Part shown: in pieces, positions 13,085-25,954 of the stretch
Layout: each line of letters starts with the position of its first letter
Position numbering within the stretch: position 1 is the stretch's first letter
Assembly (NCBI RefSeq): GCF_050624435.1
Contig: NC_134535.1
Coordinates: 75,760,494-75,824,493 of the forward strand
Origin: Tenrec ecaudatus
Taxonomy: Eukaryota > Chordata > Mammalia > Afrosoricida > Tenrecidae
DNA: 64,000 nt
Reading direction: 5' to 3'
Notes under the pieces: generated by a model
Seen by the model: the letters and a program-made list of their open reading frames with translations, nothing else
The model's database searches: none
What the model was told of the DNA's origin: nothing
Position numbers and translations under genes: made by a program

Positions 13085-14173
13085 ATGGCACCAGGATCTT
13101 CTAAAACAATGCAATTCTAACAGCAATCAGCCCCAACGATGTAAACAAACAAACAAACAAAAAAACCCAGGAGAAACAATAGGGAATGTCAGAAGATGCT
13201 CTGAACCTAACAACGTGCATTGAAGAAGGAGATATTGATCTGCCACAGAAAGAAACGTTTAGAATGCTGCTTGGAATCATACAGATATGAGGGAAACAAT
13301 ACAGAAAAAGGATGAAATGATAGAGGAGATAAAGACCACATTCAAAGGTAAATAAAAGAGCTTAGGGACAAGATAACAAAAGCCAGTAGCAGACTCATGG
13401 ACTTTGCCAACTGACTGGAGGAATCAGAGAACCGCACCAGTGACCTAGAGGACAGCCAAGCAGATTTTAACAAACGTGAACAAAAGTCTAATAAGTTCAT
13501 CAGAGCAGCTGAAGAAAACCTAAGAGATACGTCTGATGCTATGAAGAAGAACAACGTCAAAATAATTGGATTACCGGAGGAAGACACAACAAAGAACTCA
13601 ACTGCAAAACAGTGAAAATTTTGGATTAAAACTTCCCCAGCTTAATGAATAAAAACTAGGTAACCATTCATGAAGCTTGAAAGAACACCAGCTTGACAGA
13701 TTCCCAAGGAGAAGTCACAAAGGCACATAATAGTTAAGCTATCCAACTTTGAGGAAAAGGAGAAAATCATGAGAGCAGCTAGGGAAAAACAAGCAGTCAC
13801 GTATAAAGATTCCCAAATAAGAATATGCTCAGACCTATCAGCAGACACTATGAAGAAGAGAAGAGAGTGGAATAACATATTCCAAAAACTGAAGGAAAAT
13901 AATGAAAACCCAAGAATACTCTATCCAGCCAAATTATCAACCAAGATAGATGGAGAAGTAAGAGTCTTTCCAGATAAGGAAAAACTCAAAGAATATGTTA
14001 AGAGAAACCCAGCCCTACAAAAGATCTTTGCTGACCAAGTAGGAGCAGAAGAATAACACTCGCCAAGCACAAATAAGAGACTGCCCCATAGAACAACTCC
14101 ACCCAGAGGGCAACAAAGAGAAAACATCCCCCAAGATAGCATTGGCTTAAGGGTGGAAAGAAGTCGAGAATGA
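13085..14173 (+). pseudogene. L1 ORF1 remnant (copy 1)
   Basis: Starts MAPGSSKTMQ. The C-terminal part (13769-14056) is open for 95 codons with the L1 ORF1p motif RILYPAKLS. Upstream it is broken by stops and frameshifts. Confidence 0.8.
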
Positions 14174-14174
14174 A

Positions 14175-14207
<33 letters not shown>

Positions 14208-14210
14208 CAC
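14174..14210. repeat. (CA)n microsatellite in L1 ORF1-ORF2 spacer
   Basis: About 18 CA units. The same place in L1 copy 2 (22390-22405) has only a few, so the array grew from a seed within L1. Confidence 0.9.
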
Positions 14211-14290
14211 ATGCACAACACACTGATAAGAAAGGGAGGTAGGAAAACACCCAAAACAAAAGGTATAAGATGACTTCACAGAGTCCACAG

Positions 14291-14645
14291 ATGGATGTAA
14301 TAACCCTGAATATCAATGGACTGAACTCAGGCATTAAAAGACTAAGGATAGCAAAATGGTTTAGAAAACAACCTATCAATCTGCTGCCTACAGAAGACAC
14401 ATCTCAAGGCTACAGAAAAAAATAGGCCGAGAATCAAAGATTAGAGAAAAACATACCAAGCAAACAGCAATTCAAAAAATGGAGGGATTGCAATTCTACT
14501 CTCAGATAAAATTGAACTCAAAGTGCAAATCATAAGAAGAGATAAGGAGGGACACTATATAATGCTCAGGGGAATGGTAGACAAAGAACCACTAAGCATT
14601 TTAAACTTATATTCCCCTAATGAGAGACCCACTGAATATATCCAT
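14291..14645 (+). pseudogene. L1 ORF2 N-terminal remnant (copy 1)
   Basis: MDVITLNINGLNSGIK start and part of the endonuclease up to ILNLYSPNERPTEY, then abrupt fusion to 3' UTR sequence. The reverse transcriptase is absent. Confidence 0.8.
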
Positions 14646-16869
14646 CTACTTGGACAGTTCCCCCTCCCCGCAGAAGAATGCACTTCAGAGCATAGCACTG
14701 AAGCTACAGCTCAGGGAGAAGGACATGTCTGATCAGAGCACACAGGACAGGAGCAAATGAAGGGGGAGGAAGAGAGAGTGGAGCACATCCTTTCCCACCA
14801 AGCCCTGAGGACAATATTTCTGCTCAGAGCAGCCAATACACAGAAAGAACCATGTGGCTGGCCGCACTATGAGACATGACACCCCTCATTGACCCATATC
14901 CCTATAGGGGACAACACTGGAGACAGAGTGCGGGAATTGTGCCTGATCTGATCCCACCACACCAGGGTGAAACACTAAGAGCATGCATCAGAGTAGCAAG
15001 GGCAGCAGAGCAACGAAGTCCCCAGGGAATACCAAAAATAGACTCTGGGATCAAGGCATAGCAGCCCATCAGATTCGACTGGAAAACATTCCTACAGGTC
15101 AACAAACAAACCTTGAACTATTTATAGGGTTTTCTCTTTTTTTGGTCGTTGGTTTGTTGTTGTTTTATTGCTTTGTTTTGCTCTGTCTTGTTTTCTGTGC
15201 ATGTTATTATCTCTGCATGACCTTCTAGATAAGATAGTCAGGATAAAAAAAACTGGAGGAGAAAACAATGGGACGATGGTTCTGGGGGTACATGGGATCC
15301 AGGGAGGCAGGAGAAAGGAAGTGGGTGTTAATAAACCCAGGGACAAGGGAAAAACAATTGATCTTAAATCAATGACGACAAGGATGTAGGAGGCCTGATA
15401 AGGCTTGATCAAGGACAATGTAACCGAGAGGAATTATTGAAACCCAAATGAAGGGTGAACATGATCGTGGGACAAGAGGAAAGTAAAAAGAAAGACAGCA
15501 GAGAACTAGGAGGGGGACAAGAGGAAAGTAAAAGGAAATAGAGGAAAGAACTAGGAGGCAAAGGGCGTTTATGGAGGTCTAAATACAGGCATGTAAATAT
15601 GTAAATATATACAGATAGGGAAATAGATCTATGCACATATATTTATAAGTTTAATATTAAGATAGCAGATGGACATTGGGCCTCTATTCAAATACTCCTT
15701 CAACACAAGAACACTTTGTTTTATTAACCTGGCATTCCATGATGCACACCTTCCCGACCTGATCGCTGAAGACAAATGGGTACATAAGCAAATGTGATGA
15801 AGAAAGCTGATTGTGCTTGGCTACCAAAAGATATAGTGTCTGAGGTCTTAAAAGCTTAAAGATTAACAAGTGGTCATCTAGCTGAGATGCACCAAAGCCC
15901 ACATGGTAGAAGCACACCATGGTGCCTGTGTGATCACAAGGTGTCGATAGAATCAGTTATCAGGCATCAAAGATCCAGACAAAAAAATCATATCATTGTG
16001 AATGAGGGGGAGTGCAGAGCAGAGACCAAAGCCCATCTGTAGGCAACTGGACATCCACTTACAGAAGGGTTGCGGGGAGGAGATGAGCCAGTCAGGGTGC
16101 AGTGTAGCAACAATGAAATATACAACTCTCCTCTAGTTCTTAAATGCTTCTTCCCCACTCACTATGATTCCAATTCTACCTTACAAATCTGGCTAGACCA
16201 GAGTATGTACAGGGATACAGATAAGAGCTGGAAACACAGGGCATCCAGGACAGATAAACCCCTTAGGACCAATATTGATAGTAGCCATACCAGGAGGATA
16301 AGGGGAAGGTGGGTGAAAAGAGGGAGAACTAATCACACTGATCTACTATAAACCCCTCCCAGGGGGCTGGACAATGGAAAAGTGGGTGAAAGGAGACATT
16401 GGTCAGTGTATGATATTTTAAAAATTTATAATTTATTAAGGGTACATGAGGGAGGGAGGGTAGGGGAGGAAGGGAGAAAAATGAGAAGCTGAAATAGAAA
16501 GAAATGTTTTGAAATGAGGATGGCAACAAATGTACAAATGTGCTCAACACAATGGATATCTATATGAATTGTGAAAGAGCTGAAAGAGCCCCTAATAAAA
16601 TGATTTTAAAAACAAAACAAAAAATAGCTTCTTAGACATAACCAAACACTTGAAGAAATGAATTGGTAGGCCTGGAGGCTCAGGACCATAGTCTTTGAGG
16701 ACACCAAAGTTAGTTGGCATAACAATCCACAAAGTCTACACTCTACTTTGGTGAGTAGTGGTTGGTGTCTTAAAAATGAGTGAGCAGCCTTATAAAGTGC
16801 AACTATCAGTCTCTCCCTGTCCACAAGAAAGAAGAGTGATGAAAATTGAAACACATGGAAACAATAATT

Positions 16870-17165
16870 CTAATGAACTAATGGACCACAGAAACATTCG
16901 TTCATAACCCTGAGACCAGAAGAACTGGATAGTGCTTGGCTACCACTACCAACTGCTCTGAAAGGGATCCCATTAGAGAGTTCTGGACAGAGTGGGATAA
17001 AGATGTGAAACAACACTCAAAATCATGGAGATCTGGTTTGCTGGTTAGATAGAGATTGGTGGAATCCCTGAGATAACGGTCCTTGGTCACTCTTCAGATC
17101 TGGGACTGAACTCTTCTCTGTGGTTCAACTTTCAGGCAAACAATAAGCAGGTCTGTAAGTAAAAT
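16870..17165 (+). mobile_element. Older afrotherian L1 3' part
   Basis: CCCTGAGACCAGAAGAACTG, then TAGATAGAGATTGGTGGAAT. Same older lineage as the copy at 39865-40432. Confidence 0.5.
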
Positions 17166-17227
17166 AAATTAACAACAACAAAAGAAGACATGTCCTCTTT
17201 TGTGTATCTATATAAGGCATTCAATTC

Positions 17228-18595
17228 ATGTTTATCTATATAAGATAGGCAAGGATGTTCTGGGGGGCCGTGGGAAAGGGAGTGGTGGGAAAAGGAGCAG
17301 GAAGCCAATAAATCCAGGGACAAGGGAGCAACAAGAGATCTAAAATCGATGGCAAGGAGGGTGTAGAAGGCCTGTTGGGGTTTGATCAAGTGCAGTGTAG
17401 CCAAGAGGAATTACTGAGAGCCAAAATATGATAGTGGGACAGGAGGAAAGTAAAAGAAAACAGAGGAAAGAACTAGGAGGCAAAATACATTTATAGAGAT
17501 ATAAATATAAGCATGCATATATGTAAATATATTCTTATACAATGATAGGGATATAGGTCTATGTATATATTTATATATTAAACATCAAGGTAGCAGACAG
17601 ACATTGGGCCTCTACTCAAGTCCTCCCTCAATGCAAGAACATGTGTTCTAATAACATGGCATTCTGTGATGCTCACCTTTCTGAAAAGATTGCTGAAGAC
17701 AAAATGGGTGCATAAGCAAATGTGGTGAAGAAAGCTGGGCTATTAGAAGATATAGTGTCTGGGGTCTTAAATCTTGAAGGTACATAAGCAATCATCTAGC
17801 AGGGAAGCAACAAAGCCCACATGGAAGAAACGCACTAGTCTGTGTGATCACAAGGTGTCAACAGATCAGGGATCAGGCATTGGAAGACCCCAAACAATCA
17901 TATCGATGCAAATGAGATGGGTTGGTGTGGAGACTCAAAGCCCATCTAGAGACAATAGGACATCCCCTTACAGAAAGATCACAAGGAAGGGACGAGCCAG
18001 TCAGGGTGTAGTATAACATTGACATAACACACAACATACCTCTAGTTCTTTAATGCTTTCTTCTACCAACTATCATGACCCTAGTTCTACCTTACCAAAA
18101 AACAGCTAGACCAGAGCATGGACACTGGTATAGATAAGAGCTCTTGACAAACAGAATCCAGGACACATAAACCCTTCAGGAATAATAATGGGAGCAGCGA
18201 TACCATGAAGGTACAGGGAAGGTGGGAAGAGAAAGGGGAGAAAAGGGGAACAGATATCATTGATTGAAGTATAATAACACCTTCCCAGAGGGACAAACAA
18301 CAGAAATGCAGGTGAAGGGAGACAGCAGATGGTATAAAATATGAAGACAATAATAATTTACAATTTACAAAGGGGTCACGAGGGTGGAAGGGAGGAGAGA
18401 GGGAGGGACAAAAGAGGAGCTGGTACCAAGGGCTCAAGTAGTCTGAAAATTGTGATGGTAACATCCGTATGAATGTGCTTGATACAAGTGATGTGTGCTT
18501 GATACAAGTGATGAATGTGCTTGACACAAGGGTTGTTATAAGAACTGTAGGAGCCCCCAATAAAATGATTTATAATAATAATAAATTTCTTTTAA
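17228..18595 (+). mobile_element. 5'-truncated L1, long 3' UTR
   Basis: From TATAAGATAGGCAAGG to GAGCCCCCAATAAAATG. About 1.37 kb of L1 3' UTR. It holds a local triplication of a TGCTTGATACAAGTGATG-type unit at 18475-18530. Confidence 0.88.
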
Positions 18596-18639
18596 AAAGG
18601 GAATAACCAAAGCATCTAGGAGTAACCATGATACATGAG

Positions 18640-18965
18640 GTAGACTTATTAGTGAGCAACAAAGATACATTCATTTTGAAAAAAAAAATCTTACATGCAT
18701 ATTCCTAAGTGAAAGGCCAGTCTGAAAAAACTACAAATTATATTCTTCCAGCTACAGGACATTTTGGAAAAAGCAAAACTATAAAGACAGTAAAAATGTC
18801 AGTGGCTTTCTGAGGTTCCATGGGAAGTGGGAAGGGATTAATAGATGGAGTATTTTTAGGACAGTGAACTCACATGACACTAGCCAATACCAAATGGTTG
18901 TATAATAGAGTGAGCCATAATGTAAATTATTGGCTTTATTTAATAAAAATAATGTATAAAAGAAG
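18640..18965 (+). mobile_element. Ancient mammalian L1 (L1M-type) fragment
   Basis: CTACAGGACATTTTGGAAAA, AAAACTATAAAGACAGTAAAAA, then GAGTGAGCCATAATGTAAAT follow the end of ORF2/3' UTR of L1M families shared by placental mammals. Confidence 0.65.
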
Positions 18966-20126
18966 TAGAAAATCTGCCTACTGGCCATGGACCTCCCTTA
19001 TATGCACATTATAAGAGCCATCTTGAAAGAGAAGACCTCTAATTGGTTGGGGCAACTCCTTCAAGCAGGGGTAGAAGGAAGAAGACCAACCACTTGGTGC
19101 CATACAACATTGAGAGAAGGCTGTGACAAATGAATAAGTCCTCCACAGTCATGAGAGGAGAACCTACTGGAAAGTCAAGCTAAAACCAGGGGAGGGGAGC
19201 ATCTACATTTTAGAGGGGATACTGATATTTCTGCTGGTGGATATGGTGGGTAAATGGGGAGGAGCAATCTCACAATGGAAAGGAATGCTAAACAATAATT
19301 ATAGGGAATTTAAGGGAGAATAAACCCAGTTCTATATGCATGGGTAGATATTTTGAATAAGTTTCTATTGAACCCTTGGTGAACCATACTACGGACAAAG
19401 CATTATGATGTCTTAGATGCTGGCTTTACAAGGTACACGGCACTCCCCAAGGGCCACACCAGGACTTAACATGGAAGGCTTACTGAACAAACTGGGCCCT
19501 ACCACAAAACTACCTGTAGCCCTTGGATTTAGGATTGAAATTCCCCAATGGGAGAGGAAGGAAAGGATGGCTGCCCCAAGATTGTGGAAATGGCAGTCAT
19601 TGGACCTTGTGGGCCCCCAGAGTTAGAGGTTGTTTGACCCCTGCCTCGTGGTAGTTTTTCTTCTTTGGCTAGCCAGAGATCAGATATTCCCAGAAGTTTA
19701 CTGGGCTGTTTTCTGGAAAGAATATGGGAAGTTAAAGTTTTGTTTGCTTTTAGTCTGTTTGAAATGCTGAAAAGAAATGTGATTAATGTATATTTTGAAC
19801 TCAGGAGGTGAAATCACTGTTTGAATTTCTCAGCTACTTAGTGAAAATGCTGGCTGTCAGAAATCCTGGCCCTGCCTTTATTCAGTCAGAGACCTAAGGC
19901 CATATTTTGTATCAATGGAATAGTTTAGATGAGGATTAAGATAAGCTAAATGAGGACTGAACTTGACTGTTTTCAGAATTGAGTTTAGTATTTGATTCTA
20001 TTTTTTATACTGATTTTTTCTGCTTATTATTGTTGATATAATGATTGATAGAAATTATTATTGGGATTTCCCAATAGAGAGTTTGTAAGCCTGCTTGCCT
20101 TGAGACACTAAAATTTGATCTTTAGG
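18966..20126. other. Unassigned intergenic sequence
   Basis: About 1.1 kb, no gene. The frame at 19417-19626 has no homology I recognise and no splice context. Confidence 0.3.
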
Positions 20127-20359
20127 GGGACTTCCAGGAAGATGGCAACGGAGTGACATATACCAGAGGGACTCTGCAGAATCCAGTTCAGGAGAGTTGC
20201 TTCGAGAGAACTTTAACACAGCTGGAACACAGGAGGAGCATCATAAAGATAAGTAGGCACAGACCCATGGGGTTTTGAGGGGCTGGGATTTTTTGCCTTA
20301 CCTCAGTGGAGGACAGCTGGGCTTGACCTTGGCTGGAGCCAGGACCATTTGGGGCCCAT

Positions 20360-20835
20360 AGGGGGTTGATCTCAACACAGCCACAGTTTGCCTCCCCTGA
20401 CTCAGGGCAGGGTCAGGACCCTGAAGCTCAACAGGAGGAATCAGGGTTCAACTACATTGTTGCTTCTGTTTACATCTCTGCTCTCTGTCCCCCCCCCCCC
20501 CAACAGTCCTGGAGGTCTGTACCAGGGGCTTTTTCTCAGCACAGCCACAGCTTACCACCACTGTATCAGGGTGGGGACTAAACCCTCACAGCTCCATGGG
20601 CAAGGATTGGGGTTCAGGTATATTGTTGTTTTTGTTTACATCTCTGCTCTCTGTCCCCCCATGGGCTTTGAGGGCTGGGCAGGGGCACAGGGGCTTTTTC
20701 TAGGCTCAGCTGCGGTTTGCTGCTGCTGCCTCCCGTCAGGGACTAAACCCTTGCAGCTCCATGGGCAGGGAGTGGGACTTAGCTACATAGTTGTTTATGC
20801 TTCCCTCTCTTCCCTATATGCCCACACAGTGTAAA
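20360..20835 (+). repeat. Monomer-like tandem units in L1 5' UTR
   Basis: Three diverged units of about 165 bp. Landmarks GCTCA/GCTCCATGGG lie at 20425, 20591 and 20756, and TTTACATCTCTGCTCTCTGT occurs twice. L1 copy 1 has a single such unit at about 12,060-12,170. Confidence 0.75.
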
Positions 20836-21305
20836 CAGTCTTACTTTTTCATTTTTTCCTCCTCTTTGTCTCTTTCCTGTTCTCCCACACTCCACTGCTG
20901 ATCTCCAGAACACTCCCCTTAGCCTAGGGCATTTATGCCTGCACCACACTCAGCTAGGTGAGCTCTACCCTGTGTAGCTAGCCCGAGGCTAGAGAAAGCC
21001 CTGCTTTCCCTCCAGGGGACACTTTGCCCAACTTCTCACCAGGAAATTCCTGCCTGTGTACCTGGGGGCATAAATCAGCTCAGCCAACACTCATCAACAT
21101 TCCAAGCTGTTGCAGGAACCTCTGCTCAACCTCCTCAATATCAAAGCAAGCAACCCACCAATCTTCTGGGGCACTCCCCTGAGAGGGAAGCCACAGGAAG
21201 ATAAAGTGGTAGGCAAATCCCATAGTTAAAATTAGCTGTAGGCAGTTTGAAGAAGAATTCCTGCAAGTCTCCCAGAGAGAGCCAGTGCTCTTTGACTCCC
21301 TGGAA

Positions 21306-22389
21306 AATGGCACCTGGCCCCTCTAAAACTATGCAAAGCGAATAGCCATCAGCCCCAATGACCTCAACGAAAAACCAGGAGAACCAAAAGGCAACAGCAG
21401 ATGTTCCAAATATAACAACATACATAGAAGAAGCAGACATTGAGCTGCCAGAGAAAGAACTCTTCAGAATGCTGCTTGGAGTCATACAGGATATGAGAAA
21501 AACAACAGAGAAAAAGGATGAAATGATAGAGGAGATAAAGGCCATACACCAAAGGGAAATAAAGGAGCGTAGGGAGGAGATAACAAAACCAGTAGCAGAA
21601 ACACAGACTTTGAGAATCAACTGGAGGAATCAGAGAACTGCATCAGTGACTTGAAGGACAGCCAAGCAGACTTTAACAAACGTGAACAAAAATCTAATAA
21701 GATCTTCAGAGAAGCTAAAGAAAACCTAAGAGCCATGTCTGATGCTATGAAGCCGAACACCATTAGAATTATTGGCTTACTGGAGGAAGACACAACAAAA
21801 AGTCATCTGCAACAACTGTGAAAGAATTCTTGGAGAAAAACTCCCCCCCCCCCCCCCCCCCGCTTAATGAATGAAAACCAGGCAATCATTCAGGAGGCTG
21901 AAAGAAAACGAACTAGGCTGACTCCCAAGAAGAAGTCAACAAGACACATAATAAACTATCCGACTTTGAGGAAAAGGAGAAAATCATGAGAACAGCTAGG
22001 GGGAAAAAAGCAATCACATATAAAGGATCCCAAATAAGAACATGCTCAGACCTATCAACAGGAACTATGAAGAAGAGGAGAAAGTGGAGTAACATATTAC
22101 AGAAATTGAAGGAAAACAAGCAAACCCAAGAATACTCTACCCAGCCAAATTATCAATCAAGATAGAAGGAGAAGTAAGAGTCTTCCCAGACAAGGAAAAA
22201 CACAAAGAATACGTTAGAAGAAACCCAACCCTACAAAAGATCCCTGCCGACCCAGTATGGGCAGAAGAACAACACTTACCAAGCATAAACAAGAGACTGC
22301 CACATAGAACAATCTCACCCAGAGGGCAACAAAGAGAAAACAGATCCCAAGATAGCATTGGCTTAAGGATGGAAAGAAGTCAAGAATGA
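21306..22389 (+). pseudogene. L1 ORF1 remnant (copy 2)
   Basis: RNA-binding nucleic-acid chaperone of L1, here dead. It starts MAPGPSKTMQ, has a coiled-coil-like acidic part (KKDEMIEEIKAIHQREIKE) and a C-terminal block with RILYP in another frame. Frameshifts, stops and a 21-bp C-run at about 21842. Confidence 0.8.
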
Positions 22390-22479
22390 TACACACACAT
22401 GCACAACACACTAATGAGAAAAGGAAAGTAGGAAAACTCCCAACACAAAAGGTAGAAGATGACATCACAAAGTCCACAG

Positions 22480-24323
22480 ATGGATGTAATAACCCTGAAT
22501 ATCAATGGCCTGAACTCAGGCATTAAAATATTGAGATTAGCAGACTGGCTTAGAAAACACAACCCATCAATCTGCTGTCCACAGGAGACACATCTCAAGT
22601 CTACAGACACAAATAGACTGAGAATCAAAGGCTGGAGAAAGTCATGCCAAGCAAACAGCAATTAAAAAAAAGCAGGGGTTGCAATCCTAATCTTAGATAA
22701 AATTGACCTCAAAGTACAAACCATAAAAAGAGATAAGGAGGGGCGCCATATAATGCTCAAGGGAATGGTAGACAAAGAACCACTAAGCATTTTAAACATA
22801 TATTCCCTGAATGAGAGACCCGCTGAAAATGTCAACCAAATATTCCAAAAGATTAAAAAAGAAATAACAACCTCAACAATTATAGTGGGTGACTTCAACA
22901 CACCACTCTCCGAGAAAGATAGATCACAGGGAAAGAAACTCAACAAGCAGGCTAGAAATCTAAACACTACAATTAGACAATTTGACCTGATAGATATTTA
23001 CAGAACTATTCATTCAAACACAAAATAAATTCACATTCTGTTCAAGCCCACTTTGCACATATTCAAAGATAGACCACTTACTGGGGCATAAGGCGAATAT
23101 ACATAAATTTAAGCTCATTGAAATCATACAGACCTCTCTCTCTGACCACTGTTCCATAAGGCTGGAAACCAACAAAAGGAAGACAAAGAAAACAAGAGCA
23201 AACAATTGGAGGATGAATAACTCTCTACTGCAAAAGGAGTGCGTACTGGTGCAGATCAGAGATGAAATTAGGAAATTTCTAGAAACCAATAAGAACGAGC
23301 ACACGATGTACCAAAACTTATGAGACACAGCAAAAGCAGTCATCAGAGAAGTTTAATAGCAATACATGCACACCTGAGAAAGGAAGAGAGTCTCATGATT
23401 GATATGCTGGCACAAAATTTACAACAACTAGAGCAGAGTCAGCAGGACAATCCTACTAAAAGCAAATGAAAAGAAATTATAAAAATCGGGGCTGTGATTC
23501 AGGAGAGAGAAAATAAGAAACCTATGGAAAAATTAATATTGCTAAAAGTTGGTTCTTTAAAATGATAAATAGAATCAATAGACCACTAGCAACCTAACCA
23601 AAGAAAGGAGGGAACAAATTTCAATAGCAAGAATAAGGGATGAAAGAGGTAACATTCCCACAGACCCTAATGAAATCAGAAGGATAGTTACAGTACTATG
23701 AAGGATTGTACTCCAATGAATTCAACAATATGGAAGACATGGACAAGTTCTTGGAAAAACAATCCCTCCCTAAACCATCCTCGGTGGATGTCAAGAATCT
23801 CAACAGACCCATAGCAATGGAAGAAATAGAAAAGGTTATTAAGGGATTACCAACAAAAAAAAATCCCCTGAAACAGATGGCTTCACTGGAAAATTCTACC
23901 AAGCATTTAGGGAAGAACTAACTCCAATCCTACACAAACTCTTCCAGTACATATAAAAAGACGGCAAAATCCAGAACCCCTTCTATGAAACTAGTATAAC
24001 TCTGATACCAAAACCGGGCAAGGATCCCACAAGAATTAAGAAACAAACCAAGACGAGACATCTGTGCTCCAATGTTCATTGCGACACAGTTCACAATTGC
24101 AAGGAGTTGGAAGCAACCCAAATTTCCATCAACTGATGAGTGGATTAAAAAACTGTGGTATATACATACAATGGAGTACTATGCATTGCTAAAAAGCAGT
24201 GATGAACGTATGAAGCACATCACTGTATATGGGATATGGGAAGAACTGGAGGAAATCATGCTAAGCAAAGTAAGTCAGGCACAAAAGGACAAGTACAACA
24301 CGAGTCCGTGTGGTCAGCATTAA
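22480..24323 (+). pseudogene. L1 ORF2 remnant (copy 2)
   Basis: Starts MDVITLNINGLNSGIK, with endonuclease motifs PQETHLK and VGDFNTPLS, then SDHCSIRLE. The reverse transcriptase begins (LIPKPGKDPTR at about 24010) and jumps by deletion to the C-terminus (MEYYALLKSSDERMKHI, ending 24323). The catalytic core of the reverse transcriptase is missing. Confidence 0.85.
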
Positions 24324-25488
24324 AAATAAATGCAAAAGGAGCATAGGAAAAAAGCTATTGTATACAAACTTTCTTGGGGTGAGGACCATGTAGTATGGCA
24401 GGGACCAGATCAAAGCCAGGGATGCACATGGTAGACAACTGGGAAGAAGGCAAGGAAAGGAAAAAAAAATGATGGAAATAAGAAAGAAATGGGTAATGAG
24501 GGCACAGAGCACTAACCCACCCAAGGGTATTATTTATATCTCTACAGGGAAAGAGGGACCAGACTTCAACCCAGTGCCCCAAGGTGTGAATGCAACATTC
24601 CGGCGTGGGGTCGGGAACTTGTGGAGGGTCTGGGGGGCTCGCCCTAGTCCCAAATACTAAGTGGACACCTACCCCTCCTCCTAGAAGCATTTATTTCAAA
24701 GGATGGCATTGAATCTGCAGCCCCGGGAGAGGGATACATCTAGCTCAGAAGCATCAAAGCCCACAGGGAAGAAGCACACCAGCCTGTGCGATCACAAGGT
24801 GTCGAAGGGATCAGGTATAAGGTATCATCGGAACACAAAAATCTTACCATAGTGAATGAAGAGGGGAGTGCAGAGTGGAGACCCTAAGCCTATTTGTAGG
24901 CCACTGAAGATACCCTTGCAGAGGGGTCTAGGGGAGGAGACGAGCCAGTCAAGGTGCGATGTAGCAAGATGAAAAATACAACTTTCCTCCAGTTCCTAAA
25001 TGCTGCCCCTCTTCCCCCACTATCATTCTACATTGCAAGTCTGGCTAGACCAGAGGATGTACACTAGTACAGATAGAAGCTGGAGGTACAGGGAATCCAG
25101 GGCGGATGATCCCTTCAGGACCTGTGTTGTGAGTGGCGATACTGGGAGGGTAGAGGGAGAGGGGGTTGGAAAGAGGGAACCGATTACAAAGATCTACATG
25201 TGACCTCCTCCCTGGGGACGGACAGCAGAAAAGTGGGTGAAGGGAGACGTCAGACAGGGCAAGATATGACAAAATAATAATTTATAAATTATCAAGGGCT
25301 CATGAGGGAGGGCGGAGCGGTGAGGAAGGGGAACAAATGAGGACCTGATTCCAGGGGCTTAAGTGGAGAGCAAATGCTTTGAAAATGATGAGGGCAAAGA
25401 ATGTGCAGATGTGCTTTATACAACTGATATATGTATGGATTGTGATAAGAATTGTATGGGTCCCTAATAAAATGTTTTTTAAAAAAAG

Positions 25489-25954
25489 GTTTACAACATG
25501 CCTGCATGAAGACCCTGAAAAGCTAAGCCCTGCCCAGTGTCTTGAGTGCTCAGGAAATTCGAAGGTGAGGAAACTTGCCTAGGGGGCTGTTGACAGATTG
25601 GAGAGAAAGAAAATGAACTCTTTGGAGTTATGAAATTTGAACTAGTGGTTTGTACTAGAGGCTGTAAAATCTGGAATCATAAAGAAACGCTCCTATCTAG
25701 AACTGAACATAAAACAGAGCCTGTGGGCAGGCTGAAATGCTTGCTAGGTATCCACCTGGATCCATTTGTTGAGTACAAGTGAGAGAAATGCAGCAATAAA
25801 GAGACGGGTTGAGTCTGGCCACTGACACCGAAGACCTGGTTCACATGGACTAGAGAAGAAAACTAGAGCAGTTGACTGGTATGACGTTCATGAGCTAGCC
25901 CAAGGGGGCTAGGGTTGTTGAGAATTTATGATGGAGCCCTTGGTCTAAAGCCAA
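25489..25954. other. Unassigned spacer
   Basis: No gene or repeat recognised between two L1 3' ends. Confidence 0.3.

Larger units (their letters stand above)
11795..16623 (+). mobile_element. L1 copy 1: intact ends, target duplication, ORF2 mostly deleted
   Basis: Starts GGACTTCTGGTAAGATGGCG and ends CCCTAATAAAATG plus an A-rich tail. AACTTCTTAGAT before it and AGCTTCTTAGAC after it share CTTCTTAGA, a target-site duplication. Inside: 5' UTR, ORF1 remnant (13085-14173), a CA repeat, the first about 350 bases of ORF2 (from 14291), then a jump near 14641 to the 3' UTR. 4.83 kb in total. Confidence 0.9.
20127..25488 (+). mobile_element. L1 copy 2: intact 5' end, internally deleted
   Basis: Starts GGGACTTCCAGGAAGATGGC like copy 1 and ends CCTAATAAAATG plus an A-run. 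Order: 5' UTR with about 165-bp tandem units (20360-20835), ORF1 remnant (21306-22389), ORF2 endonuclease and part of the reverse transcriptase (from 22480), a deletion near 24045-24060, the ORF2 C-terminus (to 24323), then a 3' UTR that lacks about 1 kb at about 24740. All frames carry stops or frameshifts. Confidence 0.9.

Noticed and set aside
13921-14400. 159-codon minus frame with a Cys/Val run
   Set aside because: Antisense of L1 ORF1 and its CA repeat.
20388-20834. 148-codon + frame
   Set aside because: Lies in the tandem units of the L1 5' UTR and is explained by them.
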